Assembly (NCBI RefSeq): GCF_963675165.1
Contig: NC_087386.1
Location: forward strand, 3,520,169 to 3,584,168
DNA from: Halichondria panicea
Taxonomy: Eukaryota; Porifera; Demospongiae; Suberitida; Halichondriidae
Direction: 5' to 3'
Length of the DNA stretch: 64,000 nucleotides
Shown piece by piece: positions 1-11,839 of the stretch. Numbering within the stretch: position 1 is the stretch's first letter; each line of letters starts with the position of its first letter. The notes beneath the pieces are model-generated. The model saw nothing but the letters and a program-made list of their open reading frames with translations. It did no database searches and was not told the DNA's origin. The position numbers and the translations under genes were made by a program.

Positions 1-280
1 CTATGTTGTCTGCAATAACCCAGTCCGAAACAATAAACCCCTACCATGCAACTCAACAATACTTTGTGGTATATATTACCCCACTGCAACGGTCATTTTA
101 ATCAAAAGATGATTCACAATTGCAAGCATTCAAGGTCAGGTAATTATAACCTTCTAGTTATCAACCAGAAAGGTCCATGTTGGATAGTTTCCGCAAGGTT
201 TCGGCTTATCAGAAGGTATACCCCTCTTTCTTGGCTTCATCTGTCGCTTTGCCAATGGTGATTTCTGCTCAATTGCAGCA
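1..280. other. No gene recognised at left edge
   Basis: AT-rich sequence with short open stretches only. The minus strand may continue the broken coding of the neighbouring fragment, but stops interrupt it and no motif is recognisable. Confidence 0.4.
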
Positions 281-571
281 TCATCCAGTGAGTGACTCCC
301 ATTGTAGTGGCTTTGTTAGTAGCACCCCCTTTCCCTCATCACTTGCACTTTCATCACTAGACATGAAGTCCATTGTGACTATTGGCAGCCACTTGTCTTT
401 CGTACCAGGGTCTTTGAAAGACCCCACCTCCAGCATCTTCTTCCTCTCTTGAAGTTTCTGAAAAGTAACAACACGCGCACTATAATTGAAACTGCATGTA
501 AACTTCACCCTTCTATAATCATTATATAATGCTGCCTCGATCGGTAAACTACATAACATTATGGAGATCAT
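281..571 (-). pseudogene. Mobile-element protein fragment, acidic FMSSDE / PLQWES type
   Basis: A 96-codon open frame contains the string KDKWLPIVTMDFMSSDES, then an acidic run and KPLQWES. This order, a KDKW block, an FMSSDE acid patch and a PLxWxS block, matches from memory the C-terminal half of an uncharacterised protein repeated in sponge and cnidarian genomes, where the last block is usually PLPWRS. The function is unknown. Downstream of the stop the same strand still shows weakly similar residues in another frame (ATDEAKKE), which suggests a frameshift and decay. No start or promoter can be assigned, so I treat it as a pseudogene fragment. The neighbouring 640-800 repeat supports a transposon-rich context. 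Confidence 0.45.
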
Positions 572-639
572 TAAACATGTTGCAATAATAACTTCGCAGA
601 AACTCCAAGAGTGGGTAATGATTGACCGTGATTGTTGTT

Positions 640-795
640 AAAAACGATTAATGCCAAAAGAAGTCCAAGTCTGAATGGCTGTACCAGCAGAGCCTTGCGG
701 CTCTCTTCTCACTTTTGCAGCTACAGTGCAGAGCTCACTACTAAGTAGAGTAGCAACACTCCATGGACAAGTTTTATGGACAAGTTTGCTACGCA
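640..795 (+). repeat. Dispersed repeat family R1, copy 1
   Basis: It shares a colinear block with 28738-28890: a start like 'atgccaaaagaagtccaagtct', the hairpin core gagccttgcggctctc, then 'actactaagtagagtag' and 'acaagttt.gctacg'. The two copies have the same order and orientation, with small indels. No coding is evident; it is likely a non-autonomous element or part of one. Confidence 0.7.
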
Positions 796-825
796 CTCGG
801 CATTCCAAGTAGCAAGAACTAAGCA

Positions 826-1616
826 TAATTTTGCAAATCCACGAATTAAAATCTATGACTAGAAGTTAAGCCTATATAGAAACTCTTACTTGCACTTCAT
901 TGATATTTGAGCAAACTGTAGCAGTCTACACAGACAGCTGACAGACACACACACACACACAAAAATATAATGTACGTATCGTATCCCTCACTTGCGCATG
1001 CATGCGCACCGAGGCATAATTATACCTATACCGCTTTGGTTTGTGCATGCGCAAGCAAGGTACACAGTATAGTGTGCATGCATGCAGCTCACTGAAAGTA
1101 AGAGGCTTCTAGTAATATTTTCTTGGTTATCAATTTGTGGATTTGCAGAGTACAGCTAGTTTTGCTTACTTTCAAGGCCATTGCAGTCTTCTCAAACTCT
1201 TGTGTGCACTAGAACCTAATAGCTAGCCTGCAAGGGTGAGAAAAAAAGCTGCACCATGCAGCAGCCTAACTGTAAAGAAATATATGTTGCATGCTTCAGG
1301 TACCTTTACCCAGGCATCAGCACCCGCGATGCTTTCATTATTGGTTTGTGCATGTATATGGTATGCCTGATGTGAAAACACATAAAACAAACACTTTATT
1401 ATACATAAACAAATGCTTGGGCTATTATGTGTATCATTTTTTTTTCACTCACTCGAGCAAGCTTCTCATGGCGCCTCTTAGATTTACTCCTCAAACTGAA
1501 AGTTCCTCTTCTTTGAGCTGAAATCTGCTCATTTCGAGAGCGGTAGAACCTATAGGCTGCATCTGCATGTTGTCAAATGTAATATTCAAACACCTGTGTA
1601 TTCCTATTCTATGTTA
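826..1616. other. Gene-free stretch with (CA)n and TGCATGC motifs
   Basis: Contains an (AC) microsatellite at about 942-960 and several self-complementary gcatgcatgcgc motifs at 990-1085. No coding signature was seen on either strand. Confidence 0.5.
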
Positions 1617-1733
1617 TAGTTAGAACATGGGCATGAGGTATCTATGTGTTATATAGTGTCCCAAATCTTGAGGGCTTTGCATGCCCGAGGGCTGAGGGAC
1701 ACTATAACCATACCGAATGCACATGTTCTAACC
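1617..1733. repeat. Short inverted-repeat element (MITE-like)
   Basis: The left side starts gttagaacatgggcat and runs to agtgtccc. The right side is its imperfect reverse complement, ending in atgcacatgttctaacc. The arms are about 40 bp with a short spacer. No target duplication was recognised. Confidence 0.6.
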
Positions 1734-1974
1734 GATTTAGATCCCAAAACCTATTGGCTACTAGAAATGCACTATAGCTTAGCAACAGTCAACCTATATA
1801 AACAGCTAACCTAGCAACTGCATCATTTTTTTGAAAACTAATATCTGAAGTTGGCATCTCTGTACCTCTACTAAATCTGTGGTCTGTTATTCAAGTCAAC
1901 CCTGTTCCTCCACTTCAGTTTATATAATGGAGTCCTAGCTCCACCCACAAAATGGAAACATCCAGCTCCTCCCC
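1734..1974. other. Gene-free AT-rich stretch
   Basis: No coding, repeat or RNA signature recognised beyond short A/T runs. Confidence 0.4.
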
Positions 1975-2255
1975 CAGTTTTGCAGCAAACAAACCCAGCA
2001 CACTTCCCAAGAAACAAGCGGCTCGTACTACTCTCAAAAAGCAAAAGGAAGACACCTAAGCTAGAATTTGCAGCAAACAAGCCCAGTAAACGAGCGGCTC
2101 CTATACTACTCTTGAACCAAGCGGAAAAAAGAAACTCAAGCTAGAATCCCAGCACTTTCCATACATCCAGCTCTTCCCAAAAAAGCACAGCAGACTGCCC
2201 AAGAAACAAGCGGCTCCTACTATACTACTCAAACAAAGCCAAAAAAAGAAACTAG
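1975..2255. repeat. Degenerate tandem repeat, about 95-bp unit
   Basis: Three diverged units share 'cagcaaacaa.cccag', 'caagaaacaagcggctc.tactactc' and 'aaaa.gaaact.aagctagaa'. The order repeats at roughly 1975, 2060 and 2185. No conserved reading frame. Confidence 0.6.
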
Positions 2256-2259
2256 AGCT

Positions 2260-2727
2260 TCTCTCTGTCATTTTAGTTCTGTTATTATGTTACTAGACAA
2301 AGCATCTAGCTACGTTATTACTATATCTTCTGTATTTTGTAGTAGCCCAGAGCAATCTATAGCTCATAGTTCCCTGCTACATACACTCAAATGGGAATTT
2401 TATAGTAGTATAGTTGGACTTAATGATCAAAAGAGGTCCGACAGGTGCAGTGCAGCTCAAGTAATTATCCTCTGATTACACCCAGCAAAAATATACACAA
2501 ATAACCTAGAGTATATATAGCCTCTTGCTGTAATAAATGTCTATAAAAAGTTGTACTAATTGCAATTGTACAACAATTAATTGAGTGCTGTACCGCAAAA
2601 CATTGATTGATGTTCTACATTATTATGCTATATTCCACAAAGGGGGTGCATGAGCTGATCATGACATTAGTATTTTAAACCAGAATAATTAGGTACATAT
2701 ATAGTAATCACCTCAAAAGTAAAGTCG
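2260..2727. other. Gene-free AT-rich stretch
   Basis: Short open frames only, with no recognised motif. Confidence 0.4.
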
Positions 2728-2848
2728 AAAAGGTCATATATAACAGATGTGTGGACTACATTATCTGACTGATCACAAACTGAGCACACAATGAAAAATC
2801 ACTCAAGCGCCTGGCACATACATGTTTTTCTCGCGCTCCAACATTATT
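2728..2848 (+). repeat. Direct repeat D1, copy 1
   Basis: Shares with 3195-3330 the ordered blocks 'aaaaggtcata', 'acagatgtgtgga', 'aactgagcac' and 'atgaaaaatcactcaagcgc', then 'catacatgtttttctc.cgct'. The copies are about 470 bp apart. Confidence 0.75.
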
Positions 2849-3194
2849 CTGAGTCAGTGTACACTACAACCACCACTACAAGATGTGTGTGTGTGTGTGT
2901 ACTCTTCCCCACTAGTAAGCTCAGGAACAAAAGTTGGAATTATCCCAGGAAACTCAAAGCATATAGTTAGGGTACTGCTATAAGGTACAACAATGTTTTT
3001 TCAGTAAGCACACACAATGATTGTTGTACAATGTGCATAATTGTATCATTGTGTAATAGTGATAAATCATGGAATTTTAAATAATGGCAAATTAAAAGGT
3101 GTAGCTGTTGCTTCGGGGTTCTAATATCATAAGTGAACTAGCTGACGCATGTATATAATTATTTATATGAAGCTTCTCTGCAAAGGTGAATGTT

Positions 3195-3330
3195 GAAAAG
3201 GTCATACAACAGATGTGTGGAGGTTACGTACATTGTACATGACAGAACTTGATAATCAAAAACTGAGCACCACTATGAAAAATCACTCAAGCGCTTGGCG
3301 CATACATGTTTTTCTCACGCTACAACATTA
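3195..3330 (+). repeat. Direct repeat D1, copy 2
   Basis: Second copy of the block described at 2728-2848, same orientation. It sits just beyond the 3' end of the BEN-like gene and may be an element end or a segmental duplication. Confidence 0.75.
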
Positions 3331-3728
3331 CTTCTGTCTAGAATAAGATGTACATTTTAGCCAAGAACACATCTTGTAACTGAAGCAAGAGACATTGAAT
3401 GCACAACGCTTGGACCTTGGAGGTTCCTGAGCATTTGTAGGATACAGTCGACTTGTTGCTTAACTAGATCTTTGACGAGATCTTTGACGACTGCCAAATC
3501 AGCTCTTACTGCATTGTATCATGCAGGGATCAAAGTTCTTTTATATGTAAGTCTGCATGCATGAGGTCACGTGATATAAGTCAGATATACCACACCTCCG
3601 AGGATATACACCCTGTTTATCCGCTGACGGGCCAGCGGTGTAGTAACATGGTAGCGGAGGATATAAGGGTGCATACCCTACTCGTAGGTGTGATAATTAT
3701 ATCTTATACATCATTATGTGCAACTAAC

Positions 3729-4489
3729 CTCTAATATGTTGTGTGAGAAACGAAGAATTAAGACCCATCACTTCTTGAATTAGAATATTCACAACAGACT
3801 GGTTCTGAGGGTCCTTATATGTGGTTCTGTACATGTATTAAAGTAAAATAGTTTAATACTCACCCTGGTTCTATTTTCCAGCCATTAAAGTTGTTCTCAG
3901 GATCTTCTAGTAGCAGATGGTACACTCTCCTGGTTTCACGCTACAAAACAAAACTAATGTACAGTACGTAGCAAAATCTAACTAGCTAGCTATTTGCATG
4001 AAAATAGTTATACATACTTACCCTAACTTCAACAGGCACTTCTCTTTTCAATGCAGAACGCGTACGTCTTGGGCTGGGAGTTGCACACTGAGAGCTGGAG
4101 CTTGCGCTTACTGCCTCTTTAAGTTTCTCTTCAATCTCCTTCAAGCGAGAATCTTGGTGCTTCAATTCAATTGATAACTTCTTGATGAGCTTGTTAGTGT
4201 CCTTGATCTCAAGAAGGATGCTCGATTCGCTGCATTGCTGTTTTCTGGAGTGACTGGACTTCTTTTTCGTTTTCTTGTGAGTTTTAACCTTTGGTCGGTT
4301 TTCTTTTTGAGCCGCCTCATCGCCAGAAAGATCGCTGAGAATTAAAGTCTTACGCTTTTTGTTACGGTGCTGCACCATAAGTACGTCGCTCATATCACTC
4401 TCACTTGCAGTTGCATGTTCGCTCTCATCACTTGAAAATAAGTTGGTGTCACTCTGCATTTGAACCTCAGTGTCCAAAAATTCAGCCAT
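3729..4489 (-). CDS. Coiled-coil protein with BEN-like C-terminus, three visible exons
   Basis: Exon 1 (4489-4022) starts MAEFLDTEVQMQSD. It has an acidic N-terminus, a basic Lys-rich patch around residues 60-80 and a heptad-like coiled coil at about residues 95-125 (LLEIKDTNKLIKKLSIELKH). It ends AGG before gtaagt. Exon 2 (3940-3864) follows a ttttgtag acceptor and encodes RETRRVYHLLLEDPENNFNG then WKIEPG. Exon 3 (3826-3729) follows tgtacag and encodes TTYKDPQNQSVVNILIQEV and a SSFLTQHIR end. I joined the exons because the phases agree. The arrangement of a W-containing block and an N-V-x2-I block recalls BEN domains, which bind DNA or protein, but the match is by eye. The gene lies head-to-head with the CACTA-type gene at 4690 and may be its partner gene rather than a host gene. 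The last exon was not found. Confidence 0.5.
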
Positions 4490-4580
4490 TCTCAGATGTT
4501 GATCAATAGAACTACTTTGCTCTAGCTAGCTAATAAAACTAGCTGTAGATATTCATTTATATATGATATTCATTTATATA

Positions 4581-4638
4581 GACAGGATGTTGATTGACTT
4601 CCGCAGTCTAAACAGCGGAAGTAAATCAATATCCTGTC
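4581..4638. promoter_or_regulatory. 24-bp stem hairpin between divergent genes
   Basis: The left arm 4581-4604 and right arm 4615-4638 are reverse complements with two mismatches, around a 10-base loop. The arm core is ttgattgacttccgc. It lies 92 bp above the minus-strand start at 4489 and 52 bp before the plus-strand start at 4690, in the position expected of a shared promoter or of paired transposase-binding sites. The regulatory role is inferred. Confidence 0.55.
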
Positions 4639-4689
4639 TCCAACTATCAAGCTAGCTGTAAACTGATCTGAAGTACAGAGAGTTCTACG

Positions 4690-7600
4690 ATGTCCCAGAA
4701 GTTGATCAAGAGGCATAATTCATTAACACTGAAGGTTGCAGTTGCAGAATTGGCTGCAAAAAAGAAGCACAGGCACAGATCCAACCACTACTGTGGCCAT
4801 TGCGAACAAAATCTGTGTATTAAAGTGTACAAGAGACACAAAAAACTATATAAAAGGCCAGATCAGTCCTGGATTAGTGTGGCTGACCAAGATTCATGCA
4901 AAACTCTGGAAGGTAAGCTGGATTGAGAACATTACATCCCTTAAAATTACACTACTGATGGATGTTTACGTATACACTATAAATTATAAATGTACTGATG
5001 GCTGTTTAAAGTATAAGGTCTTTAGGAACAATAAGCAAATTCCAACAGCTGAATCCGTATAGACTGTACATCTATGATTTGACAACAAAATACTGTCATT
5101 GATCACTATATTAACTATAGAGGGAGATCAAGATGCCATCATTCTCCAGCTCAAATGGCGCTAGTAGTATTTTGCTTGTGGAGGATTCTATGGACTCTGA
5201 AGATGTACCACATACGCAGTACAATAGTGAGACAGAAAGTGCACCATCAGGTATGTAGTTTATAATGCCAATGCATGGTTTATTAATTCTCATGGCTAGT
5301 AGAACCCTCACTACATTCGGGATACTACAACCAGCCCTTTGGGCTTCTAAATCATGTAGAAACTTCCTAAACAATGTCATACTTCTGCAGAGAGTGATGG
5401 CAGAGAGTGATGGCGAAGAAGTATGGGAATTGAGCGATGAAGACTCAGATCTAGACAGTGGCGGCATTAATATACACTCTTCGACCGTGAGTGAAAAACC
5501 TCCACCCAATCCGGAGTTTCAAACAAATGACAGTGAAAGTCAAAGTTCTCAGTCAATTGTTAAATGGATAGTTGGCTTCTTCTTTATTTTGCAGTCTAAA
5601 CATCATTTGCCGAATTCCGCCATTGATTTCTTGATCAAGTTCATGGCTGTTCTTCTATATGTGTTAGGTAAACTCTCACCTCTAATAGGCCGAATTCACA
5701 AACACTTTCCGTCCTCCTCCTCCTTACACGTAATGAGAAAACGATTTGCTGACGACATCAATTTTCATAGGTATCCAATAATGTCCCAAATGCAACACAC
5801 TATATAGTTCTTACGAAGAATGTATTCAGAAATCCGGTTCCCGTTTGACCAGCAGGAATTGTAATCATATTAGGTTTCCAAATCATCCATATCAATCCAG
5901 ACGTGCTGTGTGCAATACTGTTCTTATGAAAATGGTACATTTAAGATCTGAACAATCCATTCTGTACCCATTAAAGATATATTGCTACAATGGATTAAAG
6001 TCTACTTTGCAAACATTATTAATGCGCCCATCATTTCTGGATAGTTGTGATCTATGACCAGTAAATAACTTTGTTTCAAGACATTTATGACGGCCAAGTG
6101 TGGAAAGATTTCCTAAATGTTGCAGGAGAACCATTTTTACAGGCACCTTTTACGTTTGGACTTATGATAAACATAGACTGGTTTCAGCCTTATACACATA
6201 ACTGTTTCCTCTGTTGGTGTTATCTACCTCACAATTATGAATCTACCCCGAACACTCAGGTATAAATTAGAGAACCTAATAATTATTGGAATCATTCCTG
6301 GTCCAAAAGAACCGGAACATGACATTAACTCTTTTTTGTATCCTTTAGTTAATGAACTTTCAGATTTTTGGTCAGGCCCACTAAACCTGGGACTGTAGAG
6401 AAGACGATCAAATGTGCTCTTCTCTGCGTCTCATGTGATTTACCAGCAGCAAGAAAGGTATGTGGATTTATTTCTCTCGTACACAGCACGATTGGGATGC
6501 TCACGCTGTTTGAAAGAATTTACTGGGAGAGTGGGTGAAAGGAGAGATTTTTCAGGCTTTGACAGATCAAAATGGACACCTAGAGATGGACACCTAGAGA
6601 CGATAGAAAGCACAGAGATAATGTTAACAAGCTACGGAACTGTGCAACTAAATCTGCTCTTAAAGAAGCTGAATCTGAGAATGGCTGTAGGTACAGTGTT
6701 CTACTGGATTTATTGTACTTTAGTCCCACACGGTTCTTAGTCATTGATCCCATGCATAACTGGGAAGCGAATGCTGTCATTATGGATAGAGTTTGACCTG
6801 CTTTCAAAGCATCACTTCGATCAAATCCAGCTGTTTGTGGACAAGATGGTAGTTCCAGCCGATATTGGGCGTATCGTATACCAACCAAAATTAGTACAGG
6901 GTTTTCTGGTTTTAAAGCTGATCAATTCGAAGTATGGATTACGATATATTCCATTCCGGCACTATATAACATATTACCAACAGATCATTTTGAGACTTGG
7001 CGCCACCTTGGCGCCACTTTGTGTTAGCATGCAGGCTTCTCTGTAAGCATTCATTGAGTGATGTTGAAATAAATTTAGCAGATAACCTTTTGATGCATTT
7101 CTGTAGAAGAGTTGAAAGATTGTTTGGCACATCGTGTAATAACACCCAACATGCACATGCATGGACACGTTAAAGATACTGTGCTAGACTATGGTCCGAT
7201 TCATGAGTTCTGGTGCTACTCTTTCGAACGATTTAATGGAATCCTTGGTAGTCAACCCTCTAATAACCGTGCCATTGAGCCCCAGTTACTAAAGAAATTT
7301 CTTTTGGATAATGCAAGTAGTTGCTTTGACTTTCCTGACGAGTTTAATGATGATTTCTGCTCTCTAGATCTCAGCAATTCCAAAAAGTCAGCTCTCCGAG
7401 GATCTGTCTTGGACACCATAACAGACAATCATGAAAACATGCTTCTGTTATCTCCAAAATACAAGAGGTGTGTTATAAACCCAGATGATGTTGTCCTGCT
7501 CCAACAATTGTTTATAAAGCTTAATCCAAATTGCTCCAGTGTTTTCATTAACTCAATATACAAGAAATATACATCCGTTACACTCAAACGCAAAGTTTAT

Positions 7601-8025
7601 AGGTCATCAGGGCATAGAAATAGTACACCTCGTATTGTTTGGGCCTAGCAGTATTATGGACCGCCACCCACCACATTACCAGATGTGAATCTTCATCCAA
7701 AGTTCAATGAACGATCTGTTTGTGTTCACTATTACGCTTCATTTACATGTACTTCAAGATCTGTTGTGCTAGTAGATAATTCTGAATCAGTAAACGAAAA
7801 TCTATGGACTTTGGCTCATGTTTCGTGGCTTTATCCCCATCCAAACTTTATCCCCATCCAAAACGATATAAATTAGGAAAGCCAGCAGAATTATGGTGTT
7901 CTATTGATCTTACAGAACCTCATGGAATGTGTTCATATTTACCATTCAGTCATATACTGTCTAGATGTGCCTATGCTCCATTTAGCTTAGATGATGATTC
8001 AATGTTTGTTGTTGTACCACTATGA
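4690..8025 (+). pseudogene. CACTA-type (Tnp2/Transposase_21) transposase pseudogene
   Basis: Exon 1 (4690-4912) opens MSQKLIKRHNS and carries a zinc-knuckle-like YCGHCEQNLCIKVYKRHKKL before a gtaagc donor. Later blocks in the expected family order are an acidic exon (about 5398-5470), NHPYQSRRAVCNT then YPLKIYCYNGLK at 5870-6000, YDGQVWKDFLNVAGEPFLQAP at 6085-6140, FGLMINIDWFQPY at 6150, IIPGPKEPEHDINSFLYPL at 6290, TARLGCSRCLKEF at 6490, and VLDYGPIHEFWCYSFERFNG then EPQLLKKFL at 7180-7310. These are hallmarks of Tnp2 transposases, which cut and paste CACTA elements. Frames shift at least six times, so it cannot encode an active enzyme, although some breaks may be introns. The terminal CACTA repeats and 3-bp duplication were not found. 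A paired small gene would fit the BEN-like neighbour. Confidence 0.75.
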
Positions 8026-8600
8026 ATGAATTGCAATTGTTTTTATAATCGACTATTAAATTATATAATGGGGCCTATATATGCAGGTACAACTAAGCAG
8101 ATCAGAATTACCACTATATCATGTCCGGATCCCATTATAGGAATGAGGAGAGTGCATGTGTACAGTACATGTACGTAGCGCATGACCGAAGTGTGGTTAC
8201 GTTGTGGAGCGCGTGCTATTGACAGCATATATAATTATTCAGTTTAAATTATAGCTAGCATAATGCATGCAGAATTAATTAGTCCCAGTCAAATCTATAA
8301 TTATTTATTATTAATTTTATATATCCTCTTGCAAGAGTGTGGCTTAATTTTGTGGCATGCAATTGTGTATAATAATTATATAGTTATATATACATCCCTT
8401 GGAAATTTCTGGAAAGTGAACATGTGGTGCATGTGTATACGTGTGTAATACGTACTTGCATATAATTATACTGTACAATTAATTGTACATGTACATGTAC
8501 CAGTCCAATTGTTGGAAGTTGAAAATGTGCGGAGAGTGTGTCACAAGTATACTGTGCATGTGTGTGCATGTGTGTGTTATGTGGTACGTATATGATCCTC
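8026..8600. other. AT-rich gene-free stretch
   Basis: Many palindromic AT and gtacatgtac motifs (around 8150-8175 and 8475-8505). No coding or RNA gene recognised. Confidence 0.4.
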
Positions 8601-10550
8601 AGTCCAGCGAGACATTAAGGAAATGTCCACTGCATGTGGTGTGTGTGGCATACATGATTGCCTCAGTCCATCTGGACACGAACTGAAACATGCAATTGCC
8701 TCAGTCCATCTGGACACGAACTGAAACATGCAATTGCCTCAGTCCATCTGGACACGAACTGAAACATGCAATTGCCTCAGTCCATCTGGACACGAACTGG
8801 TTTGAAGGAAACGTGCACTGCGTGTGGTGTGTGTGGCATTGTGGTGTGTGTGGCATACATGATTGCCTCAGTCCATCTGGACACGAACTGCTCTGAAGGA
8901 AACAAGCACTGCGTGTGGTGTGTGTGGCATACATGATTGCCTCAGTCCATCTGGACACGAACTGCTCTGAAGGAAACGTGCACTGCATGTGGTGTGTGTG
9001 GCATACATGATTGCCTCAGTCCATCTGGACAGGAACTGGTCTGAAGGAAACGTGCACTGCGTGTGGTATACATGATTGCCTCAGTCCATCTGGACACGAA
9101 CTGCTCTGAAGGAAACAAGCACTGCGTGTGGTGTGTGTGGCATACATGATTGCCTCAGTCCATCTGGACACGAACGAACTGGTCTGAAGGAAACGTGCAC
9201 TGCATGTGGTGTGTGTGGCATACAAGATTTGCCCCAGTCCATCTGGACAAGAACTGGTCTGAAGGAAACGTGCACTGCGTGTGGTGTGTGTGGTGTGTGT
9301 GGCATACATGATTGCCCCAGTCCATCTGGACAAGAACTGCTCTGAAGGAAACGTGCACTGCATGTGGTGTGTGTGGCATACATGATTGCCCCAGTCCATC
9401 TGGACACAAACTGCTCTGAAGGAAACGTGCACTGCGTGTGGTGTGGTGTGTGTGGCATACATGATTGTCCCAGTCCATCTGGACACGAACTGCTCTGAAG
9501 GAAACGTGCACTGCGTGTGATGTGTGTGGTGTGTGTGGCATACATGATTGCCTCAGTCCATCTGGACAAGAACTGGTCTGAAGGAAACGTGCACTGCATG
9601 TGGTGTGTGTGGCATAACATGATTGCCTCAGTCCATCTGGACACGAACTGGTCTGAAGGAAACATGCACTGCTGTGGTGTGTGTGGCATATCTGGACACA
9701 AACTGGTCTGAAGGAAACGTGCACTGCATGTGGTGTGTGTGGCATACATGATTGCCCCAGTCCATCTGGACACGAACTGGTCTGAAGGAAACGTGCACTG
9801 CGTGTGGTGTGTGGTGTGTGTGGCATACATGATTGCCCCAGTCCATCTGGACACGAACTGGTCTGAAGGAAAGGTGCACTGCGTGTGGTGTGTGTGGCAT
9901 ACTTGATTGCCTCAGTCCATCTGGACACGAACTGGTCTGAAGGAAACGTGCACTGCATGCATGTGGTGTGTGTGGCATACATGATTGCCTCAGTCCATCT
10001 GGACAAGAACTGGTCTGAAGGAAATGTGCACTGCATGTGGTGTGTGCGGCATACATGATTGCCTCAGTCCAGTCCATCTGGACACGAACTGGTCTGAAGG
10101 AAACGTGCACTGCGTGTGGTGTGTGTGGCATACATGATTGCCTCAGTCCATCTGGACACGAACTGCTCTGAAGGAAAAGTGCACTGCGTGTGGTGTGTGT
10201 GGCATACATGATTGCCCCAGTCCATCTGGACACGAACTGGTCTGAGGGAAACGTGCACTGCGTGTGGTGTGTGTGGCATACATGATTGCCCCAGTCCATC
10301 TGGACAAGAACTGGTCTGAAGGAAACGTGCACTGCGTGTGGTGTGTGTGGCATACATGATTGCCTCAGTTCATCTGGACAAGAACTGCTCTGAAGGAAAT
10401 GTGCACTGCATGTGGTGTGTGTGGCATACATGATTGCCTCAGTCCATCTGGACACGAACTGGTTTGAAGGAAACGTGCACTGCATGTGGTGTGTGTGGCA
10501 TACATGATTGCCTCAGTCTATCTGGACATGAACTGGACTGAAGGAAATGT
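8601..10550 (+). repeat. 74-bp minisatellite, about 25 copies
   Basis: The unit runs cagtccatctggacacgaac, tgctctgaaggaaacgtgca, ctgcatgtggtgtgtgtggc, atacatgattgcct, which I count as 74 bases. Point variants recur (ctc/ggt in aactgctctg versus aactggtctg, cgtg/catg, gcct/gccc). At 8667-8776 three shortened units of about 38 bp drop the middle of the unit, and a few units carry an extra gtgtgtggt. Long open frames across it on the minus strand follow from the repeat and are not genes. Confidence 0.95.
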
Positions 10551-10800
10551 AACCGCCTGTTGGATTGTCGATTGCTCGATAGGTGAAGGAAATGCACACA
10601 GCAAATTTCCTTTGTAATTCAGGCAGATGACTTACTATAGGAAATTCAAGATTTCTCCCTGTGATGGAAGTGTTGGATGACCCACATTCCTTATTATATC
10701 CAGGTCAAAGGTTAACTGCTTGTTACACGTTTACACTGGTTACACAGCTAGCTAGCTACAGCTCAAAGATATCTTTTGCACATCCTGCTTTAACGTTTAC

Positions 10801-11204
10801 AATGGCAGAAAAGCGCGACACCAGGGCCATCTTCTGTCTCCAATACCCCAAAGCAAGCATCAAAGAAATCCAAAACGAGCTCTGTCTCAGATATTTTCAC
10901 CAGATTCTGTAAGTTATCGATCTACTCACATTTAAATGTAAATTGCTGCCGTATATGCCACCTGATCCAATTTCTGCTACGTACAGTACATATGCTATTT
11001 TGCATGCTGGGCACTAGTACTAATAGACGTACAAAATGGACTGATGAAGAATTGGAAGCTCTTGTTCATTTTCTTATTCTGAAAGGTTTTCGTGAGAAAT
11101 GGCCTGCTGATCGAGTTGGTGCAAGTAGCAGTCTTTGGACGTCAGTTGTAGAGACGTCAGTTGTAGAGTTCCTTAGAGCAAATGTTTGTGAAGGGCCTTG
11201 TTAG
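10801..11204 (+). CDS. Small SANT/Myb-like exons, gene incomplete
   Basis: A first exon starting MAEKRDTRAIFCLQYPKASI (10801) ends near a tctgtaag donor at about 10909. A second stretch from about 11016 encodes TNRRTKWTDEELEALVHFLI, then LKGFREKWP and SLWTSVVETSVVEFLRANVC before a stop at 11203. The pattern kWTxEExxALVxFL...WP...W is that of a trihelix or Myb/SANT-like DNA-binding domain, often found in proteins paired with Harbinger-type transposases. A perfect 15-bp tandem duplication at 11138-11167 inserts five residues (ETSVV repeated) in frame. The parent gene, start and partner exons are uncertain. Confidence 0.4.
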
Positions 11205-11577
11205 ATCTGGTGAGTAGATTCTATTTTCCAATGTGTAAAATCAAATTTTTTATTATGTGCACAGTGTAGATACTAGTGCGCATGCGCACTCGATGTTTAA
11301 CTACAATACAACTAGAGCATTAAAGTGCAAACCCTCGGCTGGTGACATGAAACCAGAAATATAATGCAGTGCATATAGTGATGTTGTTATCATGTAGGAG
11401 CAATAAAACTAAACCAGACTGACTGGAGGCATGCTGAAACATTTGAGAACAGGTACAGTTCATTTAGTAGATTACCACAAATGTGTGAGTAGTTGTACTT
11501 AAATGTAAATATCTTTTAATTGGAGCATTTCTAAGAAATGGTGTTGATACCTGAACTACAACATATCACACAAACTA

Positions 11578-11838
11578 TTCTAGGCATTTCTGTACGGTCC
11601 TTCTTTAGTCTTTGAACGAATGGGGAAAATGTATCCTGGGGAAAATGTATCCTGGATTGTATTAAATGACGAAACAGCATACATTATGTTACTCTTACAA
11701 GGATTGATGGCGATCACCACTGGATTGCGTAATCCGATTGTACACGATACAGACTGCTTTGGTTGCAGTAGCTGTCAAAGCCATGACGAGCTTATGGATT
11801 TACAGTTCCTGGGTAAACACGGAACAAATTCCAGCTAA
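11578..11838 (+). CDS. Unrecognised exon-like open frame
   Basis: The frame reads FLYGPSLVFERMGKMYPGEN, then VSWIVLNDETAYIMLLLQGL and a Cys-containing CFGCSSCQSHDEL tail. Amino-acid composition looks coding, and an acceptor-like tag-rich run precedes it. A 16-bp tandem duplication lies at 11621-11652. I do not recognise the family. It may be a further exon of the SANT-like gene upstream, as orientation and spacing allow. Confidence 0.35.
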
Positions 11839-11839
11839 A

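Noticed and set aside
3377-3550. A fourth exon of the BEN-like gene (VRADLAVVKDLVKDLVKQQV)
   Set aside because: The frame is coiled-coil-like, but part of it comes from a 12-bp tandem duplication and no acceptor with matching phase was identified.
4690-8150. CACTA terminal repeats and 3-bp target duplication for the Tnp2 element
   Set aside because: Only weak cacac.tc.g-like matches near 3588 and 8190 were seen. These are too short to call ends.
8690-10485. Long open frames across the 74-bp minisatellite
   Set aside because: The unit is not a multiple of three, so the same DNA is read in different frames in successive copies. No independent coding evidence.
8601-10550. CRISPR array
   Set aside because: The units are contiguous with no unique spacers, and the genome context is eukaryotic.
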